Assembly: GCA_024509875.1 (NCBI GenBank)
Contig: JAMPIV010004455.1
Coordinates: 248,001 to 312,000, forward strand
Direction of reading: 5' to 3'
Source of the DNA: Oreohelix idahoensis
Lineage: Eukaryota > Mollusca > Gastropoda > Stylommatophora > Oreohelicidae
DNA length: 64,000 nt
Shown: positions 1 to 11,442 of the stretch, in pieces
Layout: each line of letters starts with the position of its first letter
How positions within the stretch are numbered: position 1 is the stretch's first letter
Notes under the pieces: generated by a model
The model's input: only the letters and a program-made list of their open reading frames with translations
Told to the model about the DNA's origin: nothing
Database searches by the model: none
Made by a program: the position numbers and the translations under genes

Positions 1-49
1 CCTGGTATCATCTGATACATCTTTATGTCCAGGATGTCTTATTCTTAAT

Positions 50-330
50 AACATCTCAAACCTTTCGCGACAATATGTACACATGTTCTACTGTTTGTTT
101 GTCTTGCCTACACGGGGCATACATTTGTAAATCTGATTTTAAATTTGTTAAACAGATTGTATATTAGTCTGAAGTGGTTAGTTCTCAGCTTGAAAATTAT
201 CCCTTGATCTCTTATCACCAAAGAGCTGTGTGCTTCTGTTAATATTTTCGTCCCGCTGATATTTATTACTTGATAATTTCACTTGCCAATTCTTGTTTAT
301 TCGTGAATCTCTTTATCTGTGTCATGAAAA
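50..330 (-). mobile_element. LINE 3'-tail fragment
   Basis: Read on the minus strand, about 75-130 gives the residues RQDKQTVEHVYIL. This matches the zinc-knuckle-like tail seen more clearly at 57.5 kb (CPCGEDKQTVGHVLQ). Upstream codons (to about 330) are compatible with the same tail but broken by stops and an indel at the expected CxxC. This is a decayed end of an RNase H-type non-LTR element with no functional reading frame. Limits are approximate. Confidence 0.4.
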
Positions 331-479
331 CTGCACTTATTCTGTTTACACATAATTGTAGGTCCTCATATGTGTCTTCCAGATGGTTGTTGCTTGCCCG
401 TATTTGTTCCTCTTCATTTATGGGTTCTTGGGGGGAGGTTATGTGGTGACAGAAATAAAATTACTGCGATCTGAGGCTA

Positions 480-600
480 GTCGTAAAGTCGACTAATGTG
501 AGATTGTGAATGGGGCAAGTAACTTGATGATGTTAAACAAGTTGCTACAGAGACCACACCTCCAAATACACATCAATGTGCTTTGGTGTAGGCTTCCGTG
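480..600 (+). mobile_element. SINE-like repeat, family C (diverged)
   Basis: The stretch ATGTTAAACAAGTTGCTACA followed by a CAGAGACCACAC-like run and an ACATCAATG motif matches, in the same order, the better copies at 63.76 kb and 22.35 kb. It is the 3' half of a short dispersed repeat present at least seven times in this window. The tRNA-like promoter is not visible here. Confidence 0.45.
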
Positions 601-660
601 TTCTCCTGAGTGAAAGGGGTTTGTTCTTCTTCATACGCTGATTAGCCTGATGTTGTTGCT

Positions 661-779
661 ATCACCATAGACTATCACCATAGACTATCACCATAGACTA
701 TCACCATAGACTATCACCATAGTCTATCACCATAGACTATCACCATAGACTATCACCATAGACATAGACTATCACCATA
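661..779. repeat. 13-bp minisatellite
   Basis: Tandem copies of ACTATCACCATAG, about nine in a row with one substitution (AGTC for AGAC) and one irregular junction near 760. It sits just before a LINE tail that starts at about 785. No coding sense is apparent. Confidence 0.9.
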
Positions 780-784
780 TAGAG

Positions 785-1060
785 TGGAACTGTTGACGGT
801 CGTATGTGCTCTCTCTGGTCTTCATATGTTGGGCACTTTTTCAGCAGATGTTCAGCGGCCATTTTATAGGTGCCAAAGTCAGGCTAATGAGGAGCTTCTA
901 ACTTGAGCTTGTTAGTAGATGGTATCCCATTTAGCTGTGGCGTGCAGGGAGTCTTAAGATTACCCCTTGTCTCTTCTGTTGAGCTGGTAAAATACATCCG
1001 TTTTATGATGGCTTGGTTGATGAGCTGCCTACTTTTTCTTATATCTACGCGTGATAAAAT
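785..1060 (-). mobile_element. LINE 3' tail (RNase H-type)
   Basis: The minus strand reads GTYKMAAEHLLKKCPTYEDQ, the post-RNase H tail of a non-LTR retrotransposon. It is homologous to the copy at 54.64-55.24 kb, which reads TAEHLLQRCPTYEEQ at the same place. The remainder of the segment follows the 54.7-55.0 kb copy at the DNA level but carries stops. It is a fragment of a dead element. The plus-strand open frame 903-1175 across it is an antisense artefact. Confidence 0.6.
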
Positions 1061-1254
1061 TATAATGGTGATGATGACTTTAATGAAGATTATTAATAAG
1101 GCACGATGGTTGTTATTCGTAAATCATCTATTATTTATTTCGATGCTAATTTTTGTCAGACATTTTCGATGCTAGATTTGGCTAGAGTAATCCTATTCTT
1201 CTCGTCAGAAGAAAGCCATCGATTTTTTTTTCGTTCATTTTATCAGAAAAAAAA

Positions 1255-1435
1255 GCTGGAGCTCATCGAAGCGAAAGATTGAAGAAAAACGGACTAGACG
1301 GGAAAAATGGGACGATAGTGGATAATTTGATTTCATGAACACAAGTCAATAACAAAGGTGACAAACAGAACTGGAGACCGGAAGTGTGGAGAGACATGAT
1401 TGACTACACCACAAGACATAGAGAAGAAGAAGAAA
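1255..1435 (+). mobile_element. LINE 3' end (BovB/RTE-like, family F)
   Basis: Plus-strand codons ending in a W-R-D-M-I-x-Y-x-T-R-H motif followed by an AGAAGAAGAAGAA tail reproduce the 3' end of the element at 48.89-49.55 kb (WRDMISYATRHGT then GAAGAAGAAG). It is 5' truncated, as expected for target-primed reverse transcription. Confidence 0.55.
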
Positions 1436-1436
1436 A

Positions 1437-1884
1437 TTGTTCTGTTATGAAAACAATGTACAAGTATGTTTAACAATACTTTATAACACGTTCAATGAAC
1501 GTCCTAATCAGGCTTCACCTCCATCATGTCCAGCCATCGAAGTTGTTTGCTGTAGACAGAATTGTGTTATTCCCAAACTCTCATCGCCTCTTGAATTCTC
1601 AAATCGTGAGGATTCCGTTTTATCCCGCCTGCATAATTGCATACATTAATTCTTCCTATCTCGTCGTATAGTGATCGTTGTAATATCGCTTTGCTTTGAA
1701 AGGTTTACTATTTGTTTAAAGTGTTGTCTGTCGTTCGCAAGTTTTTTTGTTTCTTTGCACGAGCCTTTTATTTGTGTCTGTTTTAGATTATTTTCTTTCC
1801 AGCGGGTTGTTTATACACAACTGGTCTCTTCTTAGAGTACTGTCGCATAGGATAGGCTTGGACAATTTAACTGTTTTGACGCTT
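1437..1884. other. No recognisable feature
   Basis: Unique-looking, moderately AT-rich sequence between a LINE tail and the 30-bp array. The short open frame 1437-1649 has no recognisable domain and no splice or promoter support, so I do not call it a gene. Confidence 0.5.
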
Positions 1885-3285
1885 GGCCATACCATTGAAG
1901 TTTACTTGACACAAGGTCATACCATTGAAGTTTACTTGACACAAGGTCATACCATTGAAGTTTACTTGACTCATGGTCATACCATTGAAGTTTACTTGAC
2001 ACAAGGTCATACTATTGAAGTTTACTTGACTCATGGTCATACCATTGAAGTTTACTTGACTCGTGGTCATACTATTGAAGTTTACTTGACATAAGGTCAT
2101 ACCATTGACGTTTACTGGACACAAGGTCATACCATTGACGTTTACTTGACACAAGGTCATACCAGTGAAGTTTACTTGACACAATGTCATACCATTGACG
2201 TTTACTTGACACAAGGTCATACCAGTGAAGTTTACTTGACACAATGTCATACCATTGACGTTTACTTGACACAATGTCATACCATTGACGTTTACTTGAC
2301 ACAAGGTCATACCATTGACGTTTACTTGACACAAGGTCATACCAGTGAAGTTTACTTGACACAATGTCATACCATTGACGTTTACTTGACACAATGTCAT
2401 ACCAGTGAAGTTTACTTGACACAATGTCATACCATTGACGTTTACTTGACACAATGTCATACCATTGACGTTTAATTGACACAAGGTCATACCAGTGAAG
2501 TTTACTTGACACAATGTCATACCATTGACGTTTACTTGACACAAGGTCATACCAGTGAAGTTTACTTGACACAATGTCATACCATTGACGTTTACTTGAC
2601 ACAAGGTCATACCAGTGAAGTTTACTTGACACAATGTCATACCATTGACGTTTACTTGACACAATGTCATACCATTGACGTTTACTTGACACAAGGTCAT
2701 ACCAGTGAAGTTTACTTGACACAATGTCATACCATTGACGTTTACTTGACACAAGGTCATACCAGTGAAGTTTACTTGACACAATGTCATACCATTGACG
2801 TTTACTTGACACAAGGTCATACCAGTGAAGTTTACTTGACACAAGGTCATACCAGTGAAGTTTACTTGACACAATGTCATACCATTGACGTTTACTTGAC
2901 ACAAGGTCATACCAGTGAAGTTTACTTGACACAATGTCATACCATTGACGTTTACTTGACACAAGGTCATACCAGTGAAGTTTACTTGACACAATGTCAT
3001 ACCATTGACGTTTACTTGACACAATGTCATACCATTGACGTTTACTTGACACAAGGTCATACCAGTGAAGTTTACTTGACACAATGTCATACCATTGACG
3101 TTTACTTGACACAAGGTCATACCATTGACGTTTACTTGACACAAGGTCATACCATTGACGTTTACTTGACACAAGGTCATACCATTGTCGTTTACTTGAC
3201 ACAAGGTCATACCAGTGAAGTTTACTTGACACAATGTCATACCATTGACGTTTACTTGACACAAGGTCATACCAGCGAATGGTTG
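1885..3285. repeat. 30-bp minisatellite, about 47 units
   Basis: Units of exactly 30 bp, each containing GGTCATACCA then TTTACTTGACACA (reading plus). Two main variants alternate irregularly: ACCATTGACG and ACCAGTGAAG, and CAAGGTCAT versus CAATGTCAT. The array therefore has 60- and 90-bp higher-order patterns. Because 30 is divisible by three, several frames stay open on both strands (up to 467 codons), but the peptides are pure repeats. On the minus strand one frame repeats W-Y-D-L/I-V-S-S-K, like the WYDKV segment of the neighbouring LINE, and the array joins LINE sequence at its 3285 end. Confidence 0.97.
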
Positions 3286-3612
3286 TATTAATGACGTTTC
3301 TTCTTTTTCGTTTTATACTTCTTTTATCTTCTTCCTTCACCCTTCAACTCCCAAAGAAGCATAATATTTCAATAAACGTATGCCAGGTTTTCTAGTCCCG
3401 TACAATCAGCTGCAGGTATTTCCATATCTTCTCCACCCTATCTCATGGCTGTCCCAAGTTCTCCGTCCCATGTGTTTACCGGTCTTCTTCTACTATGGGG
3501 ACTCCATCAACATGTTTTCTCAATGTGTGTCCCATCCATCTCCAATGTCCTATTCTCATGTATGTTTTTTGCAGGTTCTTGTCTAGCTCTGGTCACCAGT
3601 TTCACATCAGCG
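3286..3612 (-). mobile_element. LINE 3' ORF fragments, family D
   Basis: From 3610 downward the minus strand follows the D-family LINE of 61.63-62.15 kb: a VTRARQEP-like stretch matches MTRTRQVP, then LEMDGTHIE matches the WRWIGHTLR region (frameshifted), then DNA near 3345-3365 matches the family's TGCTCCTTGGGGAGCTAA end. A second, abutting piece (3340-3286) reads RRNVINTTIRWYDLV and runs straight into the 30-bp array. Both pieces are pseudogenic. This family is the post-reverse-transcriptase part of an endonuclease/RT element. Confidence 0.7.
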
Positions 3613-3810
3613 ATCGGGTAATTGATGTTTACTTGACACATTACCATACCACTGATGTTTACTTGACACATTACCATACCACTGAAGTTTAATGGACACA
3701 TGGCAATACCAGGAAAGTTTACTTGATAAATTGCAATGTTGTTGAGATTTACATGATTCACGACCATACCATGGAAGTTACTTGATACATCGTCGTACTA
3801 TTGTAGTTTT
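3613..3810. repeat. Degenerate 30-bp array, second occurrence
   Basis: About six decayed units related to the large array (TTTACTTGACACATTACCAT and variants). They lie at the same point of a second LINE copy, directly 5' (minus sense) of its VTRARQEP segment. Confidence 0.8.
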
Positions 3811-3905
3811 GATAAGCTTACAAACGTTAGTCGCATATTCCACAGACTGTCTCATGATGTCCAGTTAAGAGTCATTTGTGATGTGAACTTCGTATAATAG
3901 TCTGC

Positions 3906-4690
<785 letters not shown>

Positions 4691-4691
4691 A

Positions 4692-4990
4692 GAAAATGTC
4701 TTGTCATTGTGAGATAGGAAAATGTCTTGTCATTGTGAGATAGGAAAATGTCTTGTCATTGTTAGATAGGAAAATGTCTTGTCATTGTGAGATAGGAAAA
4801 TGTCTTGTCATTGTGAGATAGGAAAATGTCTTGTCATTGTGAGATAGGAAAATGTCTTATCATTGTGAGATAGGAAAATGTCTTGTCATTGTGAGATAGG
4901 AAAATGTCTTGTCATTGTGAGATAGGAAAATGTCTTGTCATTGTGAGATAGGAAAATGTCTTGTCATTGTGAGATAGGAAAATGTCTTGA
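4692..4990. repeat. 26-bp minisatellite
   Basis: About 11.5 highly homogeneous units, each containing AAAATGTCTTGTCATTGTGA then GATAGG. Only two or three substitutions are visible, which suggests recent expansion or homogenisation. It lies 15 bp before the next array. Confidence 0.95.
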
Positions 4991-5005
4991 TCTTATAACT
5001 GTACA

Positions 5006-5306
5006 CACATGGGTACACGCATGGGTATACGCATGGGTACACGCATGGGTACACGCATGGGTACACACATGGGTACACGCATGGGTACACGCATGGGTAC
5101 ACGCATGGGTACACGCATGGGTACACGCATGGGTACACGCATGGGTACACGCATGGGTACACGCATGGGTACACGCATGGGTACACACATGGGTACACAC
5201 ATGGGTACACATGGGTACACGCATGGGTACACGCATGGGTACACGCATGGGTACACGCATGGGTACACGCATGGGTACACGCATGGGTACACACATGTGT
5301 ACACAC
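5006..5306. repeat. 12-bp minisatellite
   Basis: About 25 copies of GGGTACACGCAT with occasional ACACAT variants. The unit length is a multiple of three, so every frame stays open on both strands; none is a gene. The sequence is largely alternating purine-pyrimidine. Confidence 0.96.
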
Positions 5307-5578
5307 ATATAGAGGGATGTTTATCAGTTGTTATTGATGCAGGATTAGTGTGTGAGTATTTGTACTATTTTTAGGTAACATGGATAGAGATAATCCGAGA
5401 GAAAATATAAAGAATTTTAAAACTGTTTAGTCAGATGTCATGCTCGCTCAAGACATGATTGTGAGAACCATTACCTATAAAGTAATGACCCATAAAGTTT
5501 GTGCCAGTGATTAGGTCCAAATGGTTTTTTTAAAAATTCTTCTGTTGTAGTTTCATTATATCTTTCGTTCGTTTGTTC

Positions 5579-5580
5579 TT

Positions 5581-5674
<94 letters not shown>

Positions 5675-5690
5675 ACTCTCTCATCCTCTC
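5579..5690. repeat. (CT)n microsatellite
   Basis: About 90 bp of pure CT from 5580, ending in CACT/CATC variants. Purine on one strand and pyrimidine on the other. Confidence 0.97.
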
Positions 5691-6290
5691 TCTGTCTTTC
5701 ATTTTTTTCGTTATTTCATTCTTTCTTTCATTCATTGTCTCTTTATTTCTGCCTTTCTGCCTGAGCAAGAGGAAGGAAGAATGCAAGAGAAAACTGTGCC
5801 CGATTTTCAACCCTTCGCAAACTAATTGCTTTCGTATATGTCTATCTAGCTATCTGCCTAATCTGATTCTGGTCTTGAGTTTGGGACGCAAAGACAACGA
5901 GGAAAGTAACTGTTTACCCCACCTCATCTTGATGAACCTAAAAAAAAAAAGTCCCTGAGTCATTCAGTTGCACACCGTTTGAAAATTTCACGAGTTCTTA
6001 TAACATACGTACTTCTGAATGTCTCAAATCACTAATTTACTGTACGAAGAATTCGATTTTTATGTCTTGTTGTTGCTGTTTCTGTTGTTTTGTTTTTGTG
6101 TTTTTTTTAATGTTTATTTTTATTTACTTTATTTTTAATTTCGTTGTATTATTATTTTTTTTATTTTATTTTTAAATTTGATTTTAAAAACGTACTTTAA
6201 TTATGATGATTATTGCAAATGTAATATTACTTTTATAATGATAAATGCCTTAATTATGCTTAAAGTAAATGTGAGGATGAAAGGATACAT

Positions 6291-6291
<1 letters not shown>
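5691..6291. other. No recognisable gene
   Basis: AT-rich sequence with T-rich simple stretches around 6060-6175. No coding, RNA or transposon signature was recognised. Confidence 0.45.

Positions 6292-6377
<86 letters not shown>
6292..6377. repeat. (AG)n microsatellite
   Basis: About 84 bp of pure AG. Together with the (CT)n tract 600 bp upstream it is the complementary repeat in inverse orientation. Confidence 0.97.
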
Positions 6378-6380
<3 letters not shown>

Positions 6381-7393
6381 GAAGGGCAGAATGTCAGACG
6401 GGGATATGTCGCCGCTGGTCGCGGGACCAAATAACAATATGTAACCGTGGTGGCTGGTTACTGCATCCAAATAATCTTATGTGACCGCTGTAACAATCTA
6501 TCCAGGTGATATGCCAAATCTTCGCACCGTGTAGACCTTTCGTCACAGGTGGTACATATTTTCTTCTGAGTTTATTGTCATTGAATTTCCTAGTGATCGT
6601 AGGGTTTACTGGTTTACTTAAATATCTTGTGGGTGGTAACTGGCGACTGCCAGAGGTGGAGTTACCCAAATGAATGTTGGTTCAAGACCAGGTCCTTACT
6701 ACTCACGTAAGTTGTCAGTGATCATTTGTATCTTCCTAGTGCTTCCATACATGAGTAAGTAACAGCAATAATTCATGGAAAACAGTTTATTAGTAGACTA
6801 AAAGGCAATGTTCATACACGACTCAATAACCTGGCTATCAGCGGCTAGATCGCCTGTGGGTTACATGAATCGTAAGGTCTCTGCAAAAGGACATCATCTT
6901 AACAACATATCTGCTTGACCCTGCTAAAAATGTCGATTGGCTTTTGCCTAGGGTCTAGATATACATTTCATAGCAGACTAATCGTTCTAATAGAAAAAAA
7001 TGGTTGTCATACAAACCGGGTGAACACATCCCACAAAACTGGAAAACACAGTTTCCTCGAATAACATACTTGTGAATAACATTGAAACTTTCAGTGGTCA
7101 GGCATCTCCTCGACCAGAGGTTAACTACACAACCTTTAAAAACCCGGCCCGCACTAAGGCTGAAACACGTCTACTTCACTTAACAGTGAACCCCGTGACT
7201 GAACTGTGTTTTGACCGCGGTAGTCAAAAATAGCTATCGACGATCTCATTGGTCAAGCTCGACCAGTGAAGTTATCTTACCAACTAATCTTGCTCAAGAT
7301 CTTTAGCTATTCTTATATTACTGTTTAACGTGCTAGCTCGCGTTAACACAAGCCCTCCGGTGACACCTGCGTGCCCAATTCTTAACCCTTTGA
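6378..7393. other. No recognisable gene
   Basis: About 1 kb of mixed-composition sequence without simple repeats. Open frames are short and unrecognisable. It could be the body of an unrecognised transposon or LTR, but I cannot support either. Confidence 0.4.
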
Positions 7394-7985
7394 AAATAAA
7401 GTTCGTTCGTTCGTTCGTTCCTTAGTTATGTCTTCCATTAATTCTGTCTGATTCGTTCGTTCGTTATTCTTTCTTTCTTTCTTTCACCATCCTTTCTTTC
7501 TTTTCTTTTTTCTTATTTTCTTTCTGCTTGTCGTTCATTATTTCTTTCTCTTTTTTTTTGATCACTCGTACTTTCTTTTTCTCTTTCTGTCTTTTTTTTC
7601 TTTCTGTTTGTTTTTCTTTCTGTTTGTTTTTCTTTCTGTTTGTTTTTCTTTCTGTTTGTTGTTCTTTCTTTTTCTCTTTCTTTCTTTTTGTTTTTCTTTC
7701 TGTTTGTTTTTCTTTCTGTTTGTTTTTCTTTCTGTTTGTTGTTCTTTCTTTTTCTCTTTCTTTCTGTTTGTTTTTCTTTCTGTTTGTTTTTCTTTCTGTT
7801 TGTTTTTCTTTCTGTTTGTTTTTCTTTCTGTTTGTTTTTCTTTCATTTTGTTTTTCTTTCTGTCCTTCATTTTTTTCTTGCTTTCGTCTTTTTTCTTTCT
7901 TATTCTCTTTCTTTTTCTCTTTCTTTCTTTCTTTCTTTCTTTTCTTGTGTCCTTTTTTCTGTCTTTTATTTTTTTGTTTTTAAAA
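7394..7985. repeat. Pyrimidine-rich degenerate tandem repeat
   Basis: (GTTC)n at about 7398-7420 and 7450-7466, then a TTTC-rich tract in which the 16-bp unit TTTGTTTTTCTTTCTG recurs from about 7600 to 7860. Open frames rich in F/L/S on plus and K/E/R on minus are artefacts. Confidence 0.9.
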
Positions 7986-8149
7986 ATGTATTGATTGTGT
8001 TAACCCGGTGTGAGAAATTCAATAGTATTTAGTTAGGTCGGATGGCGGCTGTCCAGTCCTGCGCCACAGTAAAAGAAAACCTTCTGTCCTGCCGCTTTGT
8101 AAACACTTATTACGGTACCACTCTTCTTGTCCACTGTACCGTCCTCATG

Positions 8150-8870
8150 AGTCATCATCTGTAGTATCTTCCAACTCCCGAGGAGCAGATGTCATCAATA
8201 AAATGTCCTCATCTGGATCCTCTTCTTGTCTGTCTCCACTTGTCTGTCTCCACTTGTCTGTCTGTCTCCACTTGTCTGTCTGTCTCCACTTGTCTGTCTG
8301 TCTCCACTTGTCTGTCTCGTCTGTCTCCACTTGTCTGTCTCGTCTGTTTCCACTTGTTTGTCTGTCTCCACTTGTCGGTCTGTCTCCACTTGTCTGTCTC
8401 CACTTGTCTCTCTTCACTTGTCTGTCTCCACTTGTCTGTCTGTCTCCACTTGTATGTCTCCACTTGTCTGTCTCCACTTGTCTGTCTCCACTTGTCTGTC
8501 TGTCTCCACTTGTCTGTCTGTCTCCACTTGTCTGTCTGTCTCCACTTGTCTGTCTCCCTTGTCTGTCTTCACTTGTCTGTCTCCACTTGTCTGTCTGTCT
8601 CCACTTGTATGTCTCCACTTGTCTGTCTCCACTTGTCTGTCTCCACTTGTATGTCTGTCTGTCTCCACTTATCTGTCTGTCTCCACTTGTCTGTCTGTCT
8701 CCACTTGTCTGACTCCACTTGTCTGTCTGTCTCCAGTTGTCTGTCTCCACTTGTTAGTGTATCCCGGAGATTCCAGAACAATGACTGCCTTGTAGTACTT
8801 CTTGTTGGTTGTCTGAATGTGTGCCCTCACTCATGCCAGCGTCTTGTCTTGACATCACGCTCCATTGATT
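8150..8870 (-). mobile_element. LINE 3' ORF fragment, family D, carrying a minisatellite
   Basis: Read on minus from 8870, the DNA matches the D family: GHTFRQPTRSTTRQSLFWN corresponds to GHTLRKPVDSITRQSLFWN at 61.9 kb. Just after that the sequence becomes the 14/18-bp array. At the far side of the array (8222-8190) codons ETDKKRIQMRTF resemble LINE ETEVKMMRKTW, so the LINE appears to resume where expected. There is an in-frame stop before GHT. It is pseudogenic. Confidence 0.7.
8222..8755. repeat. 14/18-bp minisatellite
   Basis: Core CTGTCTCCACTTGT (14 bp), frequently followed by one extra CTGT tetramer (18 bp), about 33 units. A few units carry TATGTCT or are truncated. In minus sense the core reads ACAAGTGGAGACAG, similar to the LINE ACTGGAAACAGAGGTG at the same place. 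Confidence 0.95.
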
Positions 8871-8969
8871 ATGTCTGTTACAGGGCAAATAGGTCTGTTA
8901 ATAAGTACACGTAGGTAGACTTCAGAACATCACACGTACACTCTTAACTATATGTACAGACACAGCTCG

Positions 8970-9205
8970 GGCGTTGGCGTAGCTGGCGAGTCCTTTTTTG
9001 GGCTTTATGCTAGCAGATAGATAATGTTGGTCCTTTTCAGGACTTAGTATCTATCAACGCTGATCGGGTTAGCAGTCAACAGGGTTGACTATTTTTTTGG
9101 ATGGTAAATGCGCTCTGATATAACCAAATAGATTGAAGTACGCGTATCGCCAGAAGAACGCAAAAACCGAACAAAAAAAGAAAAAAAAAAAAAGGAAAAA
9201 TCAAA
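8970..9205 (+). repeat. Dispersed repeat, family H, copy 1
   Basis: TAGCTGGC, GGCTTTATGCTAGCAGATAG, TTAGTATCTATCAACGCT, ATGCGCTCTGATATAACC and AGAAAAAAAAA occur in the same order and spacing as at 58.99-59.41 kb, where the copy is longer. Function unknown. An A-rich 3' end fits a retroposed element. Confidence 0.7.
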
Positions 9206-9487
9206 CGTACAGCTCGCAATCATTTTCAAAGCATAACAATACACCTGGTTAAAAACATTCAACCGGAACACCTTGGCAAACGTCCAGAAAGACCAACAGA
9301 CCTTAAAGTGTAATCCAAGACAGTTTTTCCGACCCAAGAATTGTATTTCATATATAGTAATAATAATAGTAATATATATTTCATATATGTATATATATAG
9401 ATAGCTTCATCATGTGTCTGTTGTTCATGGTCATAATTTATAAGTCTTATGTACGTTTTGCTTGTAAAGAATTCTTCACATAAAAAC

Positions 9488-9565
9488 AGTGGGTTGGGAT
9501 GGCTAACAGCTTTGGCGTCCGCTTCTATTTCGAAAGGTACCAGGTTCGCTCTGGGTACAGGGATT
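9488..9565 (+). mobile_element. tRNA-like SINE head
   Basis: GGGATGGCTAACAGC (A-box-like) and, 38 bp later, CCAGGTTCGCTCTGGG (B-box-like) suggest an RNA polymerase III promoter of tRNA origin. The acceptor stem does not close, so it is not a functional tRNA gene. Confidence 0.45.
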
Positions 9566-9599
9566 TTAACTGATGGATATTTTTGTCAGAACCAGTGTT

Positions 9600-10540
9600 T
9601 CCTATTGATGAGTGGTTCAATAATGGCCAAACGAATCGTAAAATGATAAGGATGTTCAAAGTTATCAACCTTCGCTCAAGATTACTCTCATCAGAGATAT
9701 CAATACAAGAATAAAGTTTCTATTTAATAGGGCCTCGAGCAAATTTTAAAGAAAAGCAAAGATAACATTTGAGATCATCTCAGCTGTCCTGGACTTATTA
9801 TCTCACACCCCATCTGAGAGGTAATATATTTTCGCTCGTATTTCTTAGCCCCCAGCTGAAGGTGATTCAGCAACTATTAATCTAATAGCTCTGTCTGGTT
9901 ATGTATTTAGAAGAATATGAGTCATACGGATGCAGACATACACTTCACCCAAAAGTAATTAATTCAACTATATATAGCTTTACAGTTACAGATAAACAGG
10001 TTTAATAATAACTTGTAGTTTAACAATGTAAAATAAATAAAGTTATTTATAAAAAGGAAGCGATGATATTTCTCATCACCGAAAATTGTTAATTGTGGTG
10101 GCTGATAAGAAACATTTTGAAATGTTAATTTGGTTGTGCTCTTATGGTACTTATCTTCTGGTGTGGGGTCGCCTCGCGTCTGCTTCAGCCGCTGTTGATT
10201 CCCATAGGTGCCTTAGACCATTCCTTTTCTTCAGTAGTCAAATTGGTGGCTGTAGCACGTCCCATGTAGTGATACTGGGGTAATTATAAAGGTTGTCAAG
10301 CGTCTTCAAGACCCGTCTGATGTTGGTGTCTAGCGTCGACTGCTGTCAACGTACCATAAACTGAAAGAAAAAAAAGTCTCTCCTAAGTCATCAGGCGACT
10401 TACGCTTCCATCATCCACTTCATTTTCCTCAGAAACTTTAACTTGCCTGAGTGTTTATTTAAGCCCCAGTGAGTCTGATTAAAGTGATATTGAACAGCGC
10501 AAGTCGGCAATTGAAATAGATGTATATTTATATACACATA
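9600..10540 (+). repeat. Dispersed repeat family I, copy 1 (about 0.95 kb)
   Basis: Aligns along nearly its whole length with 35.14-36.12 kb. Shared landmarks in order are CAATAATGGCCAAAC, AGGATGTTCAA, GAGATCATCT, AGCTCTGT-TGGTTATG, CAACTAT, TTTACAGATAA, TTTCATCAC-like, GTCTTCAAGACCCGTCT and TCAGGAACTTTA-like. No coding potential is visible and the terminal structure is not identified. Two further partial copies occur at 17.77 and 18.78 kb. Confidence 0.75.
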
Positions 10541-10928
10541 CATAGAAATCCAACCATGAGTAGTCTGTCTGTAGTCTACTTCATCAGTGCTCCGATCCTC
10601 TACCTTAGATAACATAAGGAGGATCTCAGCACAGTGCACGAACTCCATAGCACCGACGAGGATTGCAATGTTCAGGAATCATATATCTATAAATATTTTT
10701 GTGTAGATAGGTTTTCCTAATTTTGTAAATTTCGACAGGACAGCGACCGTATGGCACACTCTTTACTATTTCGAACTGCCAAATAATTGTTAACGTTCGC
10801 AACTTGCGCACATGACCTTCAATTATTTCGCCCTTATCTGAGAAGGCTAGGTATCAGATATCACTACCCAGGAGATCGAAAGGGGTGAGTATGACATCAT
10901 TAGGATTTACTGGTTCTGAAACAAATTC
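10541..10928. other. No recognisable feature
   Basis: AT-rich sequence with no recognisable coding or repeat signature. Confidence 0.4.
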
Positions 10929-10929
10929 C

Positions 10930-11028
10930 ATTAAATATATTACCTGTACTGGGAACCGAACCCGGTCATCTTAGAATTAGAGACGGGATCCATAGCTCTT
11001 AGCCACTCCGACTCCCATTGATAAAATG
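10930..11028 (-). mobile_element. tRNA-derived SINE head
   Basis: The minus strand contains GAGTGGCTAAGAGCTATGG (A-box-like TGGCTAAGAGC) and GGGTTCGGTTCCC (B box). The tRNA-like fold is imperfect and continues into unrelated AT-rich DNA, so a SINE is more likely than a tRNA gene. Confidence 0.55.
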
Positions 11029-11267
11029 ATGTGTGCAGACTGAGATGTCAAATCTGTTTTGATTGTAAAAGGAAGAGTTGTAAAAATGTGACATTTCTTA
11101 AAAGCTGTGATGGCTGGCACGTACTTTTAATCCTGGGGATACCGCGCTTTTAAATACCGTAGGGAGAGAGCTAGTCTGACTTTATCAAGCTTAACTTTTT
11201 TGTTTCTTATTCCCCCTTTCTTTTGGGTCATAAAAAGATCCAAAAAATCATCCCCAGTGATCTACCG

Positions 11268-11442
11268 GTACAGCAAGATCCACCAATTGCCGGATGGAGA
11301 TCCACCGGTTGCCAGATAGAGATCCACCGGTTGCGAGATAGAGATCCACCGGTTGCTGGATGGAGATTCTCGGTTTCTGGCTAGAGATCCACCAGTTGCC
11401 AGATGGAGATCCACCCGTTGCCGGATGGAGATCCACCATTTG
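11268..11442. repeat. 22-bp minisatellite
   Basis: About eight units containing GATCCACCGGTTGC followed by a variable GATAGA or GATGGA spacer. Fairly diverged. It lies in otherwise featureless sequence. Confidence 0.9.

Noticed and set aside
1885..3285. CRISPR-like regular repeat
   Set aside because: Units are head-to-tail without unique spacers, in an evidently animal genome.
1867..3340. Very long open frames (up to 467 codons) on both strands across the 30-bp array
   Set aside because: Unit length divisible by three and no stop in the unit keep frames open by arithmetic. Peptides are pure repeats and several frames are open at once.
4938..5374. Frames of 103-122 codons in the 12-bp array
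   Set aside because: All frames on both strands are open because of the 12-bp unit; no independent coding evidence.
8145..8914. Several overlapping frames rich in CLSVCLHLS or KWRQTDKW
   Set aside because: Translations of the 14/18-bp array in different frames.
10930..11028. Candidate tRNA gene
   Set aside because: A and B boxes are present but the acceptor and anticodon arms do not form; better explained as a SINE head.
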